From positions 62,001 to 126,000 of the forward strand of contig JAEERW010000010.1 of assembly GCA_016286055.1 (NCBI GenBank): a stretch of DNA of 64,000 nt. The letters are read 5' to 3'. Positions within the stretch are counted from its first letter, which is position 1, and the number at the start of each line of letters is the position of its first letter. This document shows positions 26,124 to 35,015 of the stretch, one piece after another. The notes below the pieces were generated by a model, which saw nothing but the letters and a program-made list of their open reading frames with translations, was not told the origin of the DNA and made no database searches. The stretch comes from Bacteroidales bacterium. Lineage in GTDB: Bacteria > Bacteroidota > Bacteroidia > Bacteroidales > UBA3824. The translations under genes and the position numbers were made by a program.

Positions 26124-27956
26124 TTATCGTTTAATCACTTCGTCATAAGCGTCGAAATAGTTCTGAGCAAGGTTGGTCCAATCGAAGTGTGTAGAATTTT
26201 CCTCCACATTGTTGCGCATGCTGATACGCTCACGGCGGCTGAGTTTTACAAATCGTAACATAAGATTAGCCATCTGCTCTGCGCTGTCGTTGTAGCTAAC
26301 ATTCTTGCGGTTAACCACATAAAGACCCATTTTTTCGCAATCGTCGAATTTTGCTTTGATATAAGAGCCGAATCCTGCAAGGTCGCTGGTAATCGATGGG
26401 ATACCGCTTGCCATACATTCCAACGGAGTATAGCCCCAAGGTTCGTAATACGACGGGAAAACGCCCAAGTGACATCCACGGATAAACTGTCCGTACTCCA
26501 TATGGAACAGCGGGTTAGCCGAATTGATAAAGTCGGGATGGTAAACCACCTTAACTTTGTCGTCGCGATTGTTGATCAGGTTCGACATACGTAGGAAGTT
26601 GAGCACAGGGTCGTTCTCATTTTTGAGATTGTGAGTTACTATAAGCGGAAGGTTGTTTGATTTCCAAGTCTTAACGTTGCGGCGGAGTTTTAATTCCTGA
26701 TGCTCCTCTATCATATCGTTAAGATTTGGCAATTTGTACGAACCATTGTTTTGAGTAACTGCATAGAAAAGTTTTTTGCCAAGGTCGCGCTCAATCTCTT
26801 CGGTATTGCGCTTAATTTCTTCCATAAGTGCCTTAGAATGAAGTACCTGCGCATTAAATGAATAGGTAGGCTGACGGGTAATCAAAAAGAACACTACGGT
26901 AGAGTCGATATTCTCTTGTTTCATCTTGTAATTGAGCCGAGCGAGCGACTCCAAAGTAAGGTCAAAGCCCTTGTTTTGATACTCAAATCTACCAGAAGAG
27001 AAGAAATACATAGTCTTGTCCAAATTGAACGAGTAGCTCTGGAAGAAATGACCCATCACAAACTCGTTGATCTGCTCTTTGTAGTCGAGATGGAGGTTTT
27101 GGAACTCGTGCATAGCCTCAAATCGCTCAATGTTCAATCCATTAGGCAAAATAAAGTCGGGAGTTCTACCGAGAAGGTGAGTACATTCCGAAGCTGTAAT
27201 TTCGCTCACGGTAGTAAACACGTGACTGCCATGCGCCGCTGCCCGTTCCAACTGCACAATGGGGAAAATGTTGAAATGCTTTGCTTCGTCTTCCCAATTG
27301 TAGAAAGGCAGGTTGTTGTAGAAACTATGGTCGTTCATAGCCAAATAGCGGCCGAGCATGGTGGCGTGCGTGGTGAAAACTGTCTTGATAGGCATATTTT
27401 CCTTGCGGATATCCATAATAGGCACACCGGCCATCCATTCGTGGAAATGAGCTATCACATTGGTTTGCTGCAAATCGCTGTTGACCAAAATTCTAAAAAA
27501 CTCCGTAACTTGGTATCCAAACGAAAGCACTTTGTTGGTAAGGTCATCGTCATAGTCGATGGAGATGTAATGATCAGCCCAGATTTTATACTTTATGTCG
27601 CCAAGTCGATTGAATATTGTGTACGGATTAAAAAGTATCACTTTTGGCCTACCAGTTACGAGCCAATGTCCGTAATGAACCTCGAACCCACTCTCGCGCA
27701 TTGTGTGGACAGCAAATCCAACAGGGTCAGAAAGGTCGTCAATAGGATCAAACGCAGGAGACGCCTGATCTTCAAAATAAGGTCCGAGAAGTATGTAATT
27801 ATCTCTATTCCATTTACTTACAATGGCTGGTATTTTTGAGCGGATAACTGTATATATACCGCCTACTTGGTTGCAGACCTCCCATGCACATTCAAAAAGC
27901 ATTGTCTGCTGAAAAAGTTCTTTATTTTCCTTTTCTTTGACCATTTTTGTACTCAT
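26124..27956 (-). CDS. GT3-type (eukaryote-like) glycogen synthase
   Basis: A 610-residue two-domain GT-B enzyme. The opening LFECAWEVCNQVGGIYTVIRSK (about 20-41) closely follows the conserved start of eukaryotic glycogen synthases, glycosyltransferase family 3, rather than bacterial GT5 GlgA. The nucleotide-sugar site near the C-terminus reads FPSYYEPWGYTPLECMASGIP (about 503-523), with the family acidic pair. The enzyme adds glucose from UDP- or ADP-glucose to alpha-1,4-glucan. No branching enzyme or phosphorylase lies nearby. A promoter is at 28042-28072. Confidence 0.88.
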   Translation of the reverse strand: MSTKMVKEKENKELFQQTMLFECAWEVCNQVGGIYTVIRSKIPAIVSKWNRDNYILLGPYFEDQASPAFDPIDDLSDPVGFAVHTMRESGFEVHYGHWLVTGRPKVILFNPYTIFNRLGDIKYKIWADHYISIDYDDDLTNKVLSFGYQVTEFFRILVNSDLQQTNVIAHFHEWMAGVPIMDIRKENMPIKTVFTTHATMLGRYLAMNDHSFYNNLPFYNWEDEAKHFNIFPIVQLERAAAHGSHVFTTVSEITASECTHLLGRTPDFILPNGLNIERFEAMHEFQNLHLDYKEQINEFVMGHFFQSYSFNLDKTMYFFSSGRFEYQNKGFDLTLESLARLNYKMKQENIDSTVVFFLITRQPTYSFNAQVLHSKALMEEIKRNTEEIERDLGKKLFYAVTQNNGSYKLPNLNDMIEEHQELKLRRNVKTWKSNNLPLIVTHNLKNENDPVLNFLRMSNLINNRDDKVKVVYHPDFINSANPLFHMEYGQFIRGCHLGVFPSYYEPWGYTPLECMASGIPSITSDLAGFGSYIKAKFDDCEKMGLYVVNRKNVSYNDSAEQMANLMLRFVKLSRRERISMRNNVEENSTHFDWTNLAQNYFDAYDEVIKR

Positions 27957-28041
27957 TAATAGTTCGGAAAGTATTATAAAAGAATAATACTCTGTATATC
28001 AATATGTTAATTTATAAAATAAATTATTAGTTTCTAATATT

Positions 28042-28072
28042 CAAATTTACAAGTTTTTGTATTCAATGTCAA
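28042..28072 (-). promoter_or_regulatory. Promoter of the glycogen synthase gene
   Basis: Minus strand: TTG (28072-28070), 20 bases, TAAATTTG (28049-28042). The leader is about 80 bases. This lies in the 307-base gap 27957-28263, which is AT-rich and otherwise holds only a small GTTAC/GTAAC hairpin and the terminator at 28207-28245. Confidence 0.6.
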
Positions 28073-28206
28073 GTTTTTTTTAAAGAAAAAATATCAATTA
28101 TAAAACTTTTTTTTAACATCTTCTATAATATTGGTTTTCAGCAACATAAAGAGTAATATTTTTTTCAACATCAACATCAGATATAAAAACCGTTACAGTA
28201 TGTAAC

Positions 28207-28245
28207 AAAAACGGTGCAAATTTCATCGAAATCTGCACCGTTTTT
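28207..28245 (-). terminator. Terminator of the aldo/keto reductase unit
   Basis: AAAAACGGTGCA and TGCACCGTTTTT pair, and the inner ATTTC/GAAAT continues the stem with a small bulge around an ATCG loop. T-runs exist on both sides. It closes the long minus-strand unit that starts near 33250. Confidence 0.85.
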
Positions 28246-28263
28246 ATAAAAAAGTGTAATAAT

Positions 28264-29673
28264 TTACAATGTTCCCTGCTTCAACTTTTCGATATAATCA
28301 TCAATATCATGAAGTTTTTGAGGAATGTTGATATTTTGAGGGCAGTGCGATACACAAGTGCGGCAGCTTATACAGTGCGCTGCCTGACGTTTGGGCTCTA
28401 CCACGCGGTCGTAGCCGATAAGGAATCGTTTGCGCGCCTCCACATAGTTGGCATCTTGCTGCGAAACCGAGATATATCCCTCGTTGACACATTTATTATA
28501 ATGTGTAAAGGTGGTGGGAATGTCAACACCGTAGGGACAAGGCATACAATACTGACAAGCGGTGCAAGGCACAAGCGGAAACTGCACAAACTCATCTGCC
28601 ACATGCTCAAGAAACTTGTTTTCGTCGTCGGTGCACTCTTCGAGAGGACAAAGTGTGGAAAGATTGTCTTGAAGATGCTCCATATACGTCATACCCGAAA
28701 GTATTGTAAGTATCTGAGGATGAGAAGCAATCCAACGAAACGACCACGAGGCGATGCTGCTTTCGGGACGGCGTGTTCGCAATATTTCTTGCACATGGTT
28801 GGGCAGTTTGGCAAGGCGACCGCCAAGCAAAGGCTCCATTATAAAGATAGGAATATTCTTTTCGGCAAGACGGTTGTATAGGTATTCGGCGTCAGTGTTC
28901 ATCGGGTTCAACTGATTAGCGTGATGCCAATCCACATAGTTCATCTGAATCATCACAAAATCCCACTTGTAGGTGTCGTGATTGTCGATCAAATAATCAA
29001 ATACCTTAATATCACCGTGATACGAAAAGCCGAGGTTTTTGATTCTGCCCGCCTCACGCTCTTTCATAAGGTAATCGAGCATTCCGTTGTCTAAATATCG
29101 CTGCGAAAAAGTTTCCATACCGCCATTGCCTACTGCGTGAAGATGCAGATAGTCGATATAGTCTACTTGCAGTTCTTTCAACGACTTTTGATAAATGGCT
29201 TTTGATGCCTCAAAAGTCCACTGCTGAGGAGCAAAGTTCGACAATTTAGTGGAAACGAAGTACTTATCGCGAGGATAGCGGCTTAGGGCGATACCCATAG
29301 CATGTTCTGAAAAGCCACGGCAATAGGCAGGAGACGTGTCAAAAAGATTTACACCGTGCTCAATTGCATAGTCGGTGAGTTTGTTGACGGTTTCTTGATC
29401 AATTTCGTCGCCGCTCTCACGTGCACTCTGGTTGCTGATGGTGGGAAGACGCATAAAACCGTAACCGAGTATCGAAATTTTGTCGCCGGTTTTGGGATTG
29501 GTGCGGTAGGTCATTTTGTCGGTGGGAATATTTTTAGAAACCGACGTGCTGGTGTCGCCAACACCAGTAGAATCCACAGCCTTGCCGCAGCCTGTAGCAG
29601 CCACAGCCGTTACTGCCGCCGACGTTCCGGCTATTTTTAAAAACTCGCGGCGTGATATATTGTTGTCTGACAT
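28264..29673 (-). CDS. Tat-exported aldo/keto reductase with two C-terminal 4Fe-4S motifs
   Basis: A 469-residue redox protein. The N-terminus SRREFLK followed by a hydrophobic run and ATGCGK is a twin-arginine signal, possibly with a lipobox, implying export after folding. The aldo/keto reductase barrel spans about 50-350: FDTSPAY holds the catalytic Asp and Tyr region, STKL the Lys and YLHLHAV the His. The tail (about 370-460) has CTACQYCMPCPYGVDIP and CISCRTCVSHCPQ, two ferredoxin-like cluster motifs. Relatives are common in anaerobes; substrate unknown. The membrane polyferredoxin 54 bases upstream is the obvious electron partner. Confidence 0.85.
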   Translation of the reverse strand: MSDNNISRREFLKIAGTSAAVTAVAATGCGKAVDSTGVGDTSTSVSKNIPTDKMTYRTNPKTGDKISILGYGFMRLPTISNQSARESGDEIDQETVNKLTDYAIEHGVNLFDTSPAYCRGFSEHAMGIALSRYPRDKYFVSTKLSNFAPQQWTFEASKAIYQKSLKELQVDYIDYLHLHAVGNGGMETFSQRYLDNGMLDYLMKEREAGRIKNLGFSYHGDIKVFDYLIDNHDTYKWDFVMIQMNYVDWHHANQLNPMNTDAEYLYNRLAEKNIPIFIMEPLLGGRLAKLPNHVQEILRTRRPESSIASWSFRWIASHPQILTILSGMTYMEHLQDNLSTLCPLEECTDDENKFLEHVADEFVQFPLVPCTACQYCMPCPYGVDIPTTFTHYNKCVNEGYISVSQQDANYVEARKRFLIGYDRVVEPKRQAAHCISCRTCVSHCPQNINIPQKLHDIDDYIEKLKQGTL

Positions 29674-29683
29674 TGTTCTAAAT

Positions 29684-29722
29684 AATTACGAATTGTAAAA
29701 TATGAATTGTGAATTACGAATT
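29684..29722. repeat. Short direct repeat in the gap before the aldo/keto reductase gene
   Basis: AATTACGAATT occurs at 29684-29694 and again at 29712-29722, 28 bases apart, with a related GAATTGTGAATT between. Similar AATTCATAATTC strings occur before serA. They look like simple intergenic repeats of unknown role. Confidence 0.4.
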
Positions 29723-29727
29723 CTGCA

Positions 29728-31200
29728 TCAAAAATCGCCATGCACCAAATTTCCTTCAACATAGATAGCAGAGAACGGACGTACAGGACATAGGTGTTCG
29801 CAAGCGCCACAACCCAAACAGCGTTCTGAATCAATAGAAGGAATCTTAACATCAGGATTGCCAACTAGGGGAACCATTGTGATAGCGCCAGAAGGACAGT
29901 GACTTGCGCAATTGCCACACGATACTCCGTCGGTAACTGGCAAACAGTTCTGCTTGATCCACACTGCGTGACCAGCACGAATGGCGGTTTTCTCTTCACG
30001 AGTGATTTTTTCAATTGCACCTGTAGGACAAACCTCTGAGCAACGAGTACATTCGGGACGGCAATATCCGCGTTCAAAACTCATTTCGGGCTGCAAAAAG
30101 CTATCCAAACGGGTGGATGGCCTCAAAATTCCATTTGGACATTGCGATACACACAATTGACAACCTGTACAATGGTTCGAAAAATGTTTATAACTTCTTG
30201 AACCAGCAGGTTTTACAGGAATTTCGCGGTTGGGAATTTTCTTATCCTCAATAACGGCAAGACCACCGTCAACTGTTTTTTCCTGAGCTTTAACTACCGA
30301 CGAAACAGCCAATAAAGCGGTGGTAGCCAAAGTTTTGCGCAGTGATTCGTCTACTTCGGAAGTTGCCTTAGACTCTGCTTTTTCGGATTTGCAACGACTG
30401 AAAACAATAGCCGATTTTTTGCAAACATCGATACAGTTCATACAAGCCACACAGCGCGAATAATCAATCTTATGCAACTTATAATCAATAGCCTGTGCCT
30501 TGCAGTTTTTTTCACAAAGTCCGCAATTTACACATTTGTCGTCTTTGATGTTGACTTTGAAAAGTGATTTAGTAGAAATTAAACCGAGGAGAGTGCCCAC
30601 GGGACAAACAGTGTTGCAATATCCACGACCAGTTTTCCAACTCCAAACAGTAACCACAATAAAAGTTACAATAGGTACTACAATTGCCCATCCAGCCTTA
30701 AACCAAACATCAAGGCTATACATAGCATACGAATCGTAATGCTCAGCTATGCTTGCTCCGATATTATGAATCCATTGATATATTGGTTGAAAAAGCAAAC
30801 TTACCATGCGTCCGTAAGCGCTGTAAGGTGCAACCAAATCGGCAATAGGTGCAAAAAATATCATCATTAACACAAATACGCCAAGTATATAAAGGCGTAC
30901 AGAACGGTTTTCTTTCTTAAAGGAGAATCTACGCTTTTTAAAACGTCCTGCAATTCTGCTGACAAAATCTTGAAAAACTCCCAAAGGACAAATTATTGAG
31001 CAATAGAGCCTTCCAAAAAGAAAGGTGAGAGCGAGCACCAACAATATCACTCCTATATTAATCGACAATATTGCAGGCAAAAACTGTAACTTGGCCATCC
31101 AACCAAGGTAGATATGCAAACCTTTGGTTATGTCCAAAAACAGTAGAGTGATGCTCACCCAAAATACAAGGGCAAGCCAAAAACGGATTTTTTTCAACAT
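29728..31200 (-). CDS. NapH-like membrane polyferredoxin
   Basis: A 490-residue membrane iron-sulfur protein. The N-terminal half has about five TM segments (8-27, 42-62, 105-125, 140-150 region, 170-190) and two CxxxCP motifs typical of NapH/RdxA proteins, CSIICPLGV (about 68) and CNTVCPVGT (about 197). The following part has at least six 4Fe-4S motifs: CVNCGLCEKNC, CVACMNCIDVC, CTGCQLCVSQC, CRPECTRCSEVC, CGNCASHC and CLGCGACEHLC. A hydrophobic stretch (about 290-306) separates the first two from the rest. It probably moves electrons from the quinone pool or cytoplasm to exported enzymes such as the neighbouring reductase. Confidence 0.85.
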   Translation of the reverse strand: MLKKIRFWLALVFWVSITLLFLDITKGLHIYLGWMAKLQFLPAILSINIGVILLVLALTFLFGRLYCSIICPLGVFQDFVSRIAGRFKKRRFSFKKENRSVRLYILGVFVLMMIFFAPIADLVAPYSAYGRMVSLLFQPIYQWIHNIGASIAEHYDSYAMYSLDVWFKAGWAIVVPIVTFIVVTVWSWKTGRGYCNTVCPVGTLLGLISTKSLFKVNIKDDKCVNCGLCEKNCKAQAIDYKLHKIDYSRCVACMNCIDVCKKSAIVFSRCKSEKAESKATSEVDESLRKTLATTALLAVSSVVKAQEKTVDGGLAVIEDKKIPNREIPVKPAGSRSYKHFSNHCTGCQLCVSQCPNGILRPSTRLDSFLQPEMSFERGYCRPECTRCSEVCPTGAIEKITREEKTAIRAGHAVWIKQNCLPVTDGVSCGNCASHCPSGAITMVPLVGNPDVKIPSIDSERCLGCGACEHLCPVRPFSAIYVEGNLVHGDF

Positions 31201-31247
31201 AAAAGAACCTTAATTAGTGATTAATTGATTGTTTGTTTAAAATGTGT

Positions 31248-31811
31248 CTACTTTGTAAAACTCATAAGAGTTGTAATTTCGTAACCTTCGTCGTCGATTT
31301 CAGTTGTGGATACTTCCAACTTACTGTTGGATAGCGATATAATATTGATATCCTCAGAAGGACGACCGCTCAAAAGTGTGGAAATAATAGAATCGCCTTT
31401 TAACAACCAAGTACCAGAAACACTGTCGTTGGGGCTCGAAAGCGAAAAAGTTTTATTGCTACGAAGATCAAAAAAGAAATTGCCTAAAAGCTGATTCATG
31501 TTGTCGGAAACATCGGCCTTAATTGAATCGGGAACGCATTGCAATTTTTGAGATTCTGCAAGCTCTTTTTGTTGTTGAAGAGAAGGTTTATGCACTTCGT
31601 CAACAGTTTCAAGTTCCATATCGATTTGCTTAATCTTTTTCTCCAACTCTTCGGTTGATAGGCGGCTTTGATAATCGCAAAAGTCATCAAAATCTACTAT
31701 TTCTGCCTTAACAAGAGTCCATCTGCCCACAAGCATCTGCTCGTAACTATCGGAGCAAGCGCAAATGAATATTAACGTAAGAACAGCAAATATATATAAT
31801 ATCTTTTTCAT
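31248..31811 (-). CDS. Lipocalin-like lipoprotein
   Basis: A 187-residue lipoprotein with lipobox FICAC-SDSY. After the signal, LVGRWTLVKAEI is the characteristic first strand of small lipocalin-like domains; a charged helical insertion (about residues 50-95, STEELEKKIKQIDMELE) and a run of beta strands follow (SGTWLLKGDSIISTLL, KLEVSTTE). The start is the ATG at 31811; an in-frame TTG two codons upstream is adjacent to the previous stop. It is the third of three lipocalin-like genes in a row and shares a transcript with them. Confidence 0.75.
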   Translation of the reverse strand: MKKILYIFAVLTLIFICACSDSYEQMLVGRWTLVKAEIVDFDDFCDYQSRLSTEELEKKIKQIDMELETVDEVHKPSLQQQKELAESQKLQCVPDSIKADVSDNMNQLLGNFFFDLRSNKTFSLSSPNDSVSGTWLLKGDSIISTLLSGRPSEDINIISLSNSKLEVSTTEIDDEGYEITTLMSFTK

Positions 31812-31817
31812 TTTCAA

Positions 31818-32801
31818 TTATTTAGAAACCTTTTTAAAAGTCATTTTAGTAATAATATCAAGAGTTTCAACCTTTTCGGAAACCACAATAACCATAGTTG
31901 TTTCGTTTAGTTCTTGCAATTGCACTTGGTCAAACTTGGTATCGCCCTCAGGCTGAAGTTTCAGATAATGTGTAGAGGGGTCGTATTCCCAATAACCACG
32001 TTCAGGAGTATCCGAAAAACCAGAGCGCACAAAATGGCGGTCGGATGTGAACTGCAGAGAAGCCACACTAACGAGCTGCTTTACAGCTTGCTGATGGTCG
32101 ATACTATCTTGTTTGTTGGCTCTAAACTGGTTGTCGACATAGCTCTCCATACGCCAAACACCAATAAGAGGATCTTCTGAGGTTCGGATGTTTGAGTTGA
32201 TATCAACAGAGTTGAGACTCTTATTTTGAGCACCTGGGTCGCTTGAATTTGGTCGGAACATTATTATTGCCAATAATATAACAACCAATGCCCCAAGCAT
32301 ATAGCAGATATTCTTATAAAAAGTTTCTTTGGAGCCGTCGCCAGTAGATTTTTTGGAATTTGCTGATTTTGAATTATTAGCAACCTTGCGTTGTTTTTTA
32401 CTTTCCCTCTCTTGTTTTAAGCGCTTGCGATCGGCAAGGTCGCTATAGTTTTTGGTAAGAAGGTCCACAAGGTCTTCTGCGGCGTTAGAAAACACGGTTT
32501 CAATATTGTCGATCCACACATGGTCGTTGAGAAAATAACGCTGCGTGGCAGTGCTTTCCATATTAGAGGTTACAAATGGCACAACTGTTACATCCTTTTC
32601 CTGACATGTATCCAACACATTGATAAATTGAGGATTAGTATCAGATTTGGGTGTAAAAACCGCAATTACCAGCTCAGGCAGTTCGTCAGATAAAGAAGAA
32701 GCTCCAGTGGTAACACCAAAATTTTTATTCTTTAAAATCTGCGCTAATTTCTCCGCGGTATTCTTGCCATCGGGCGAATATAAAATAAGTATCTTTTCCA
32801 A
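31818..32801 (-). CDS. TIR-like / transmembrane / lipocalin-like fusion protein
   Basis: A 327-residue protein without signal peptide. Residues 1-115 look like a TIR- or SEFIR-type flavodoxin-like domain: ILILYSPDGKNTAEKLAQILK (strand A and helix A), ELVIAVFTPKSD (strand C), VTVVPFVT (strand D) and the late VWIDN. I see no WCxxE motif of NAD-cleaving TIRs. A Lys/Arg-rich linker (122-152) precedes one TM helix (165-182). The rest (about 210-327, LIGVWRMESY) is lipocalin-like and would be periplasmic. Translation starts at TTG, 2 bases after the upstream stop, so it is probably coupled. Domain calls are inference from pattern. Confidence 0.6.
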   Translation of the reverse strand: MEKILILYSPDGKNTAEKLAQILKNKNFGVTTGASSLSDELPELVIAVFTPKSDTNPQFINVLDTCQEKDVTVVPFVTSNMESTATQRYFLNDHVWIDNIETVFSNAAEDLVDLLTKNYSDLADRKRLKQERESKKQRKVANNSKSANSKKSTGDGSKETFYKNICYMLGALVVILLAIIMFRPNSSDPGAQNKSLNSVDINSNIRTSEDPLIGVWRMESYVDNQFRANKQDSIDHQQAVKQLVSVASLQFTSDRHFVRSGFSDTPERGYWEYDPSTHYLKLQPEGDTKFDQVQLQELNETTMVIVVSEKVETLDIITKMTFKKVSK

Positions 32802-32803
32802 TT

Positions 32804-33208
32804 TTAATTAACTTTTGTAAAAACTGTCTTAGTTACGATGTCGTCTGCCTGCGATGTTAACACAAGGCGATCAGAAGTAATTGATTCAATGGTCATTATA
32901 GATTTAGAACCAGACTCGTCGATAATGTGCAATTGTTTGCCGTCGGCAAGAATTGTCCAGCGTCCTTTGGTGGTGATAGAGTTAACGGTGTTAACGCAAG
33001 TAAGGTCGCTATTAAAAATCGACTCAGAGTTTTTTGCCATCTCAACGTAAAAATCCTTTACGTCGGGATTTTCAGCATCGGGGCTATTGGTAGTGAGTTC
33101 GGTCATCTGCCATTTGCCTACAATAAGATCTTCGGGCTTAGAGGCACACGAACATACGCAAAACAAGGTAATCAAGAAAATTACAGAGGTAAGAAGTTTA
33201 TTTTTCAT
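32804..33208 (-). CDS. Lipocalin-like lipoprotein (first gene of cluster)
   Basis: A 134-residue lipoprotein with lipobox CVCSC-ASKP. The mature part begins LIVGKWQMTELTTN and continues with beta-strand pairs (RWTILADGKQLHIIDES, SIMTIESITSDRLVLTS), resembling the lipocalin-like segments of the two genes that follow. All three share the [LI]xGxW opening, which points to local duplication. It is first in the unit and has a CATATTTG -7-like box at 33249-33256. Ligand unknown. Confidence 0.75.
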   Translation of the reverse strand: MKNKLLTSVIFLITLFCVCSCASKPEDLIVGKWQMTELTTNSPDAENPDVKDFYVEMAKNSESIFNSDLTCVNTVNSITTKGRWTILADGKQLHIIDESGSKSIMTIESITSDRLVLTSQADDIVTKTVFTKVN

Positions 33209-33248
33209 ATGTGTAAAATTTAGTTTTTAATTTGAGATAATTACAGCG

Positions 33249-33256
33249 CAAATATG
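33249..33256 (-). promoter_or_regulatory. Putative -7 box of the lipocalin/TIR/polyferredoxin unit
   Basis: CATATTTG on the minus strand, the same variant as upstream of serC, about 40 bases before the ATG at 33208. No -33 match is clear. Confidence 0.35.
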
Positions 33257-33308
33257 CAAAAAAAAATACAAAGAGATATATAATCAACTCAAAAAAACAA
33301 AAAAACTT

Positions 33309-35006
33309 CTACAAATCGCCATCTTCGGGTAGAATATGCTTGCTGAAAATCGATGATATATTATATAAAAGTGTGGCAAGGTCGGCAAGGTCGTCGATAA
33401 GCTGCATATGTATCTCATGAGTAAGTTCCACGTTGGGATTCTCGTCCCACAAACGCTTAATATGCGATAATCTTAGACTTTCGGCGCGGTCGGCTGTTTG
33501 CTTAGTTTCAGCAGACACTACGGCAATTTTCTGAGTATCGCGAGAGGCAAGTGCGGCGATTATATCTTTAAAATGTTTGGAAATCTCGTTGTAATAAAGC
33601 TCAATCTCTGCGTGACCCTCCTGCGAGAATGATTTGCCAAGAGTTATGAGCTTGTTGTATAGAGGCTTGATACCACGATGAATTACGTCGCCCATACGCT
33701 CGGTTTGCTCTAAGATCGAAATTAGCGAAAATATTTGGGATGTTATGATATTGGTAACCTTGCGTTTACCAACGGCAAAAAGATAGTTGCGAACCTGCTC
33801 CTCTATAAAATCAAGTTTATTCTCCTTAATATCAAGGTCGGCTATGGCAAGTTCAATCATTCGTTTCGACTCAGGATTGTTGGGTTTGAAATCCAAAAGC
33901 AGTTTCAACGACTTGTCAAACATTCTGCCTGTCAGCTTGATAAGGGTAGCTGTTTCTGAAATTGAAAGTTCGATAGCCGACTGTGGCATCACCACCACAT
34001 TGATATCGATATATCTAAGATGTGGAACATTGTCTTCGGGAATGGGCTGGTCGGGAAGAATTTTTTCGATAAGTTTGGCAACCGAGAGAGTAAAAGGAAG
34101 TATTACAAACGCCGAAGCAAACATATATAAAGTATGAACGTTGGCAATCTGACGTTCGGGAGTGATGTTCCAAATATCGCCGAGCCAATCTAAAAACATC
34201 ACCAACAGCGGAATAAGAGGAACAAATATAAATGCAGGAACAATTTTTACAAAAAGATGGGCTATCATTGTGCGCTTGCAGGCCCTCGACGAACCCACAG
34301 AAGCCAAAACTACCAAAAGGCTAGTGCCTATGCCGCTACCTATTATCAAAGGGAAAGCCTCGTCTAAACCCATCACGCCCTCTTTGGCAAACACCATCAA
34401 AATACCTGTAAACATGCAGCTACTCTGCATAATGGCTGTGGCAATAGTTCCCACAAGCACTCCTATCAAAGGATTAGAGGCGGACGATACCATCTCGAGA
34501 AACTGTGGCAACTCTTTAAGATCTGAAACAGAAATACTTAACAATTTCATACCATAAAAAACCAGACCAAAGCCAAGTATAGCACTGCCAGCATCGCGAA
34601 GTTTGTCGTTGACTCCAACTGTTTTTAGGATAAATCCCACAATTACAGGAATAATGGCATAAGCCGTTATGTCAAAGGCAATCAACTGGCTTGTAAAAGT
34701 ACTGCCGATGTTGGCACCAAGTATCACAGGAACGGTTTGGAAAAACTGTATCAGATTGGTTTCCACAAAACTGAGCATCATAATAGTGGTGGCTCCGGTG
34801 CTTTGTGTTATCAGTGTAAGCAATACGCCTGTAATCATACTTGCAAAACGGTTTTTGTTGAGTTTTGTAAGTATTGAGCGGATATTGTTTCCTAAGCTGC
34901 TTTTGAGTCCGTTGCTCATCATTTCCATACCCAAAAGGAAGAAAACCAAGCCGCCGAGCGTTCCAGTTACTACCGAAAACCAGTTAATATCAACGGAACT
35001 ATCCAT
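33309..35006 (-). CDS. Na+/phosphate cotransporter with PhoU-like tail
   Basis: A 565-residue member of the Na/Pi-cotransporter II family. Two inverted transport repeats are visible: LITQSTGATTIMML with GANIGSTFTSQL (about 65-115), and IMQSSCMFTGILMV with GSGIGTSLLVVLAS (about 190-240). Eight or so TM segments end near residue 315. The C-terminal ~220 residues are soluble, helical and PhoU-like, as in related bacterial NptA/YjbB proteins. The gene starts 9 bases after the stop of the hybrid sensor kinase, so phosphate (or another anion) transport and sensing may be linked. Confidence 0.88.
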   Translation of the reverse strand: MDSSVDINWFSVVTGTLGGLVFFLLGMEMMSNGLKSSLGNNIRSILTKLNKNRFASMITGVLLTLITQSTGATTIMMLSFVETNLIQFFQTVPVILGANIGSTFTSQLIAFDITAYAIIPVIVGFILKTVGVNDKLRDAGSAILGFGLVFYGMKLLSISVSDLKELPQFLEMVSSASNPLIGVLVGTIATAIMQSSCMFTGILMVFAKEGVMGLDEAFPLIIGSGIGTSLLVVLASVGSSRACKRTMIAHLFVKIVPAFIFVPLIPLLVMFLDWLGDIWNITPERQIANVHTLYMFASAFVILPFTLSVAKLIEKILPDQPIPEDNVPHLRYIDINVVVMPQSAIELSISETATLIKLTGRMFDKSLKLLLDFKPNNPESKRMIELAIADLDIKENKLDFIEEQVRNYLFAVGKRKVTNIITSQIFSLISILEQTERMGDVIHRGIKPLYNKLITLGKSFSQEGHAEIELYYNEISKHFKDIIAALASRDTQKIAVVSAETKQTADRAESLRLSHIKRLWDENPNVELTHEIHMQLIDDLADLATLLYNISSIFSKHILPEDGDL

Positions 35007-35015
35007 AATTGCTAA

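Noticed and set aside
26916-27839. Long plus-strand open frame (307 codons) inside the glycogen synthase gene.
   Set aside because: The opposite strand encodes the conserved GT3 enzyme over the same span; the frame has no promoter, signal or motif.
28000-28263. A possible small gene or regulatory RNA in the 307-base gap before the glycogen synthase gene.
   Set aside because: Only short AT-rich frames, a promoter for the synthase and the terminator of the reductase unit are visible; no independent promoter-terminator pair was found.
31818-32801. A defence-type TIR NADase operon (such as Thoeris or CBASS).
   Set aside because: No partner sensor, cyclase or SIR2-like gene is adjacent, the WCxxE motif is absent, and the protein is membrane-bound with an extracytoplasmic lipocalin-like part.
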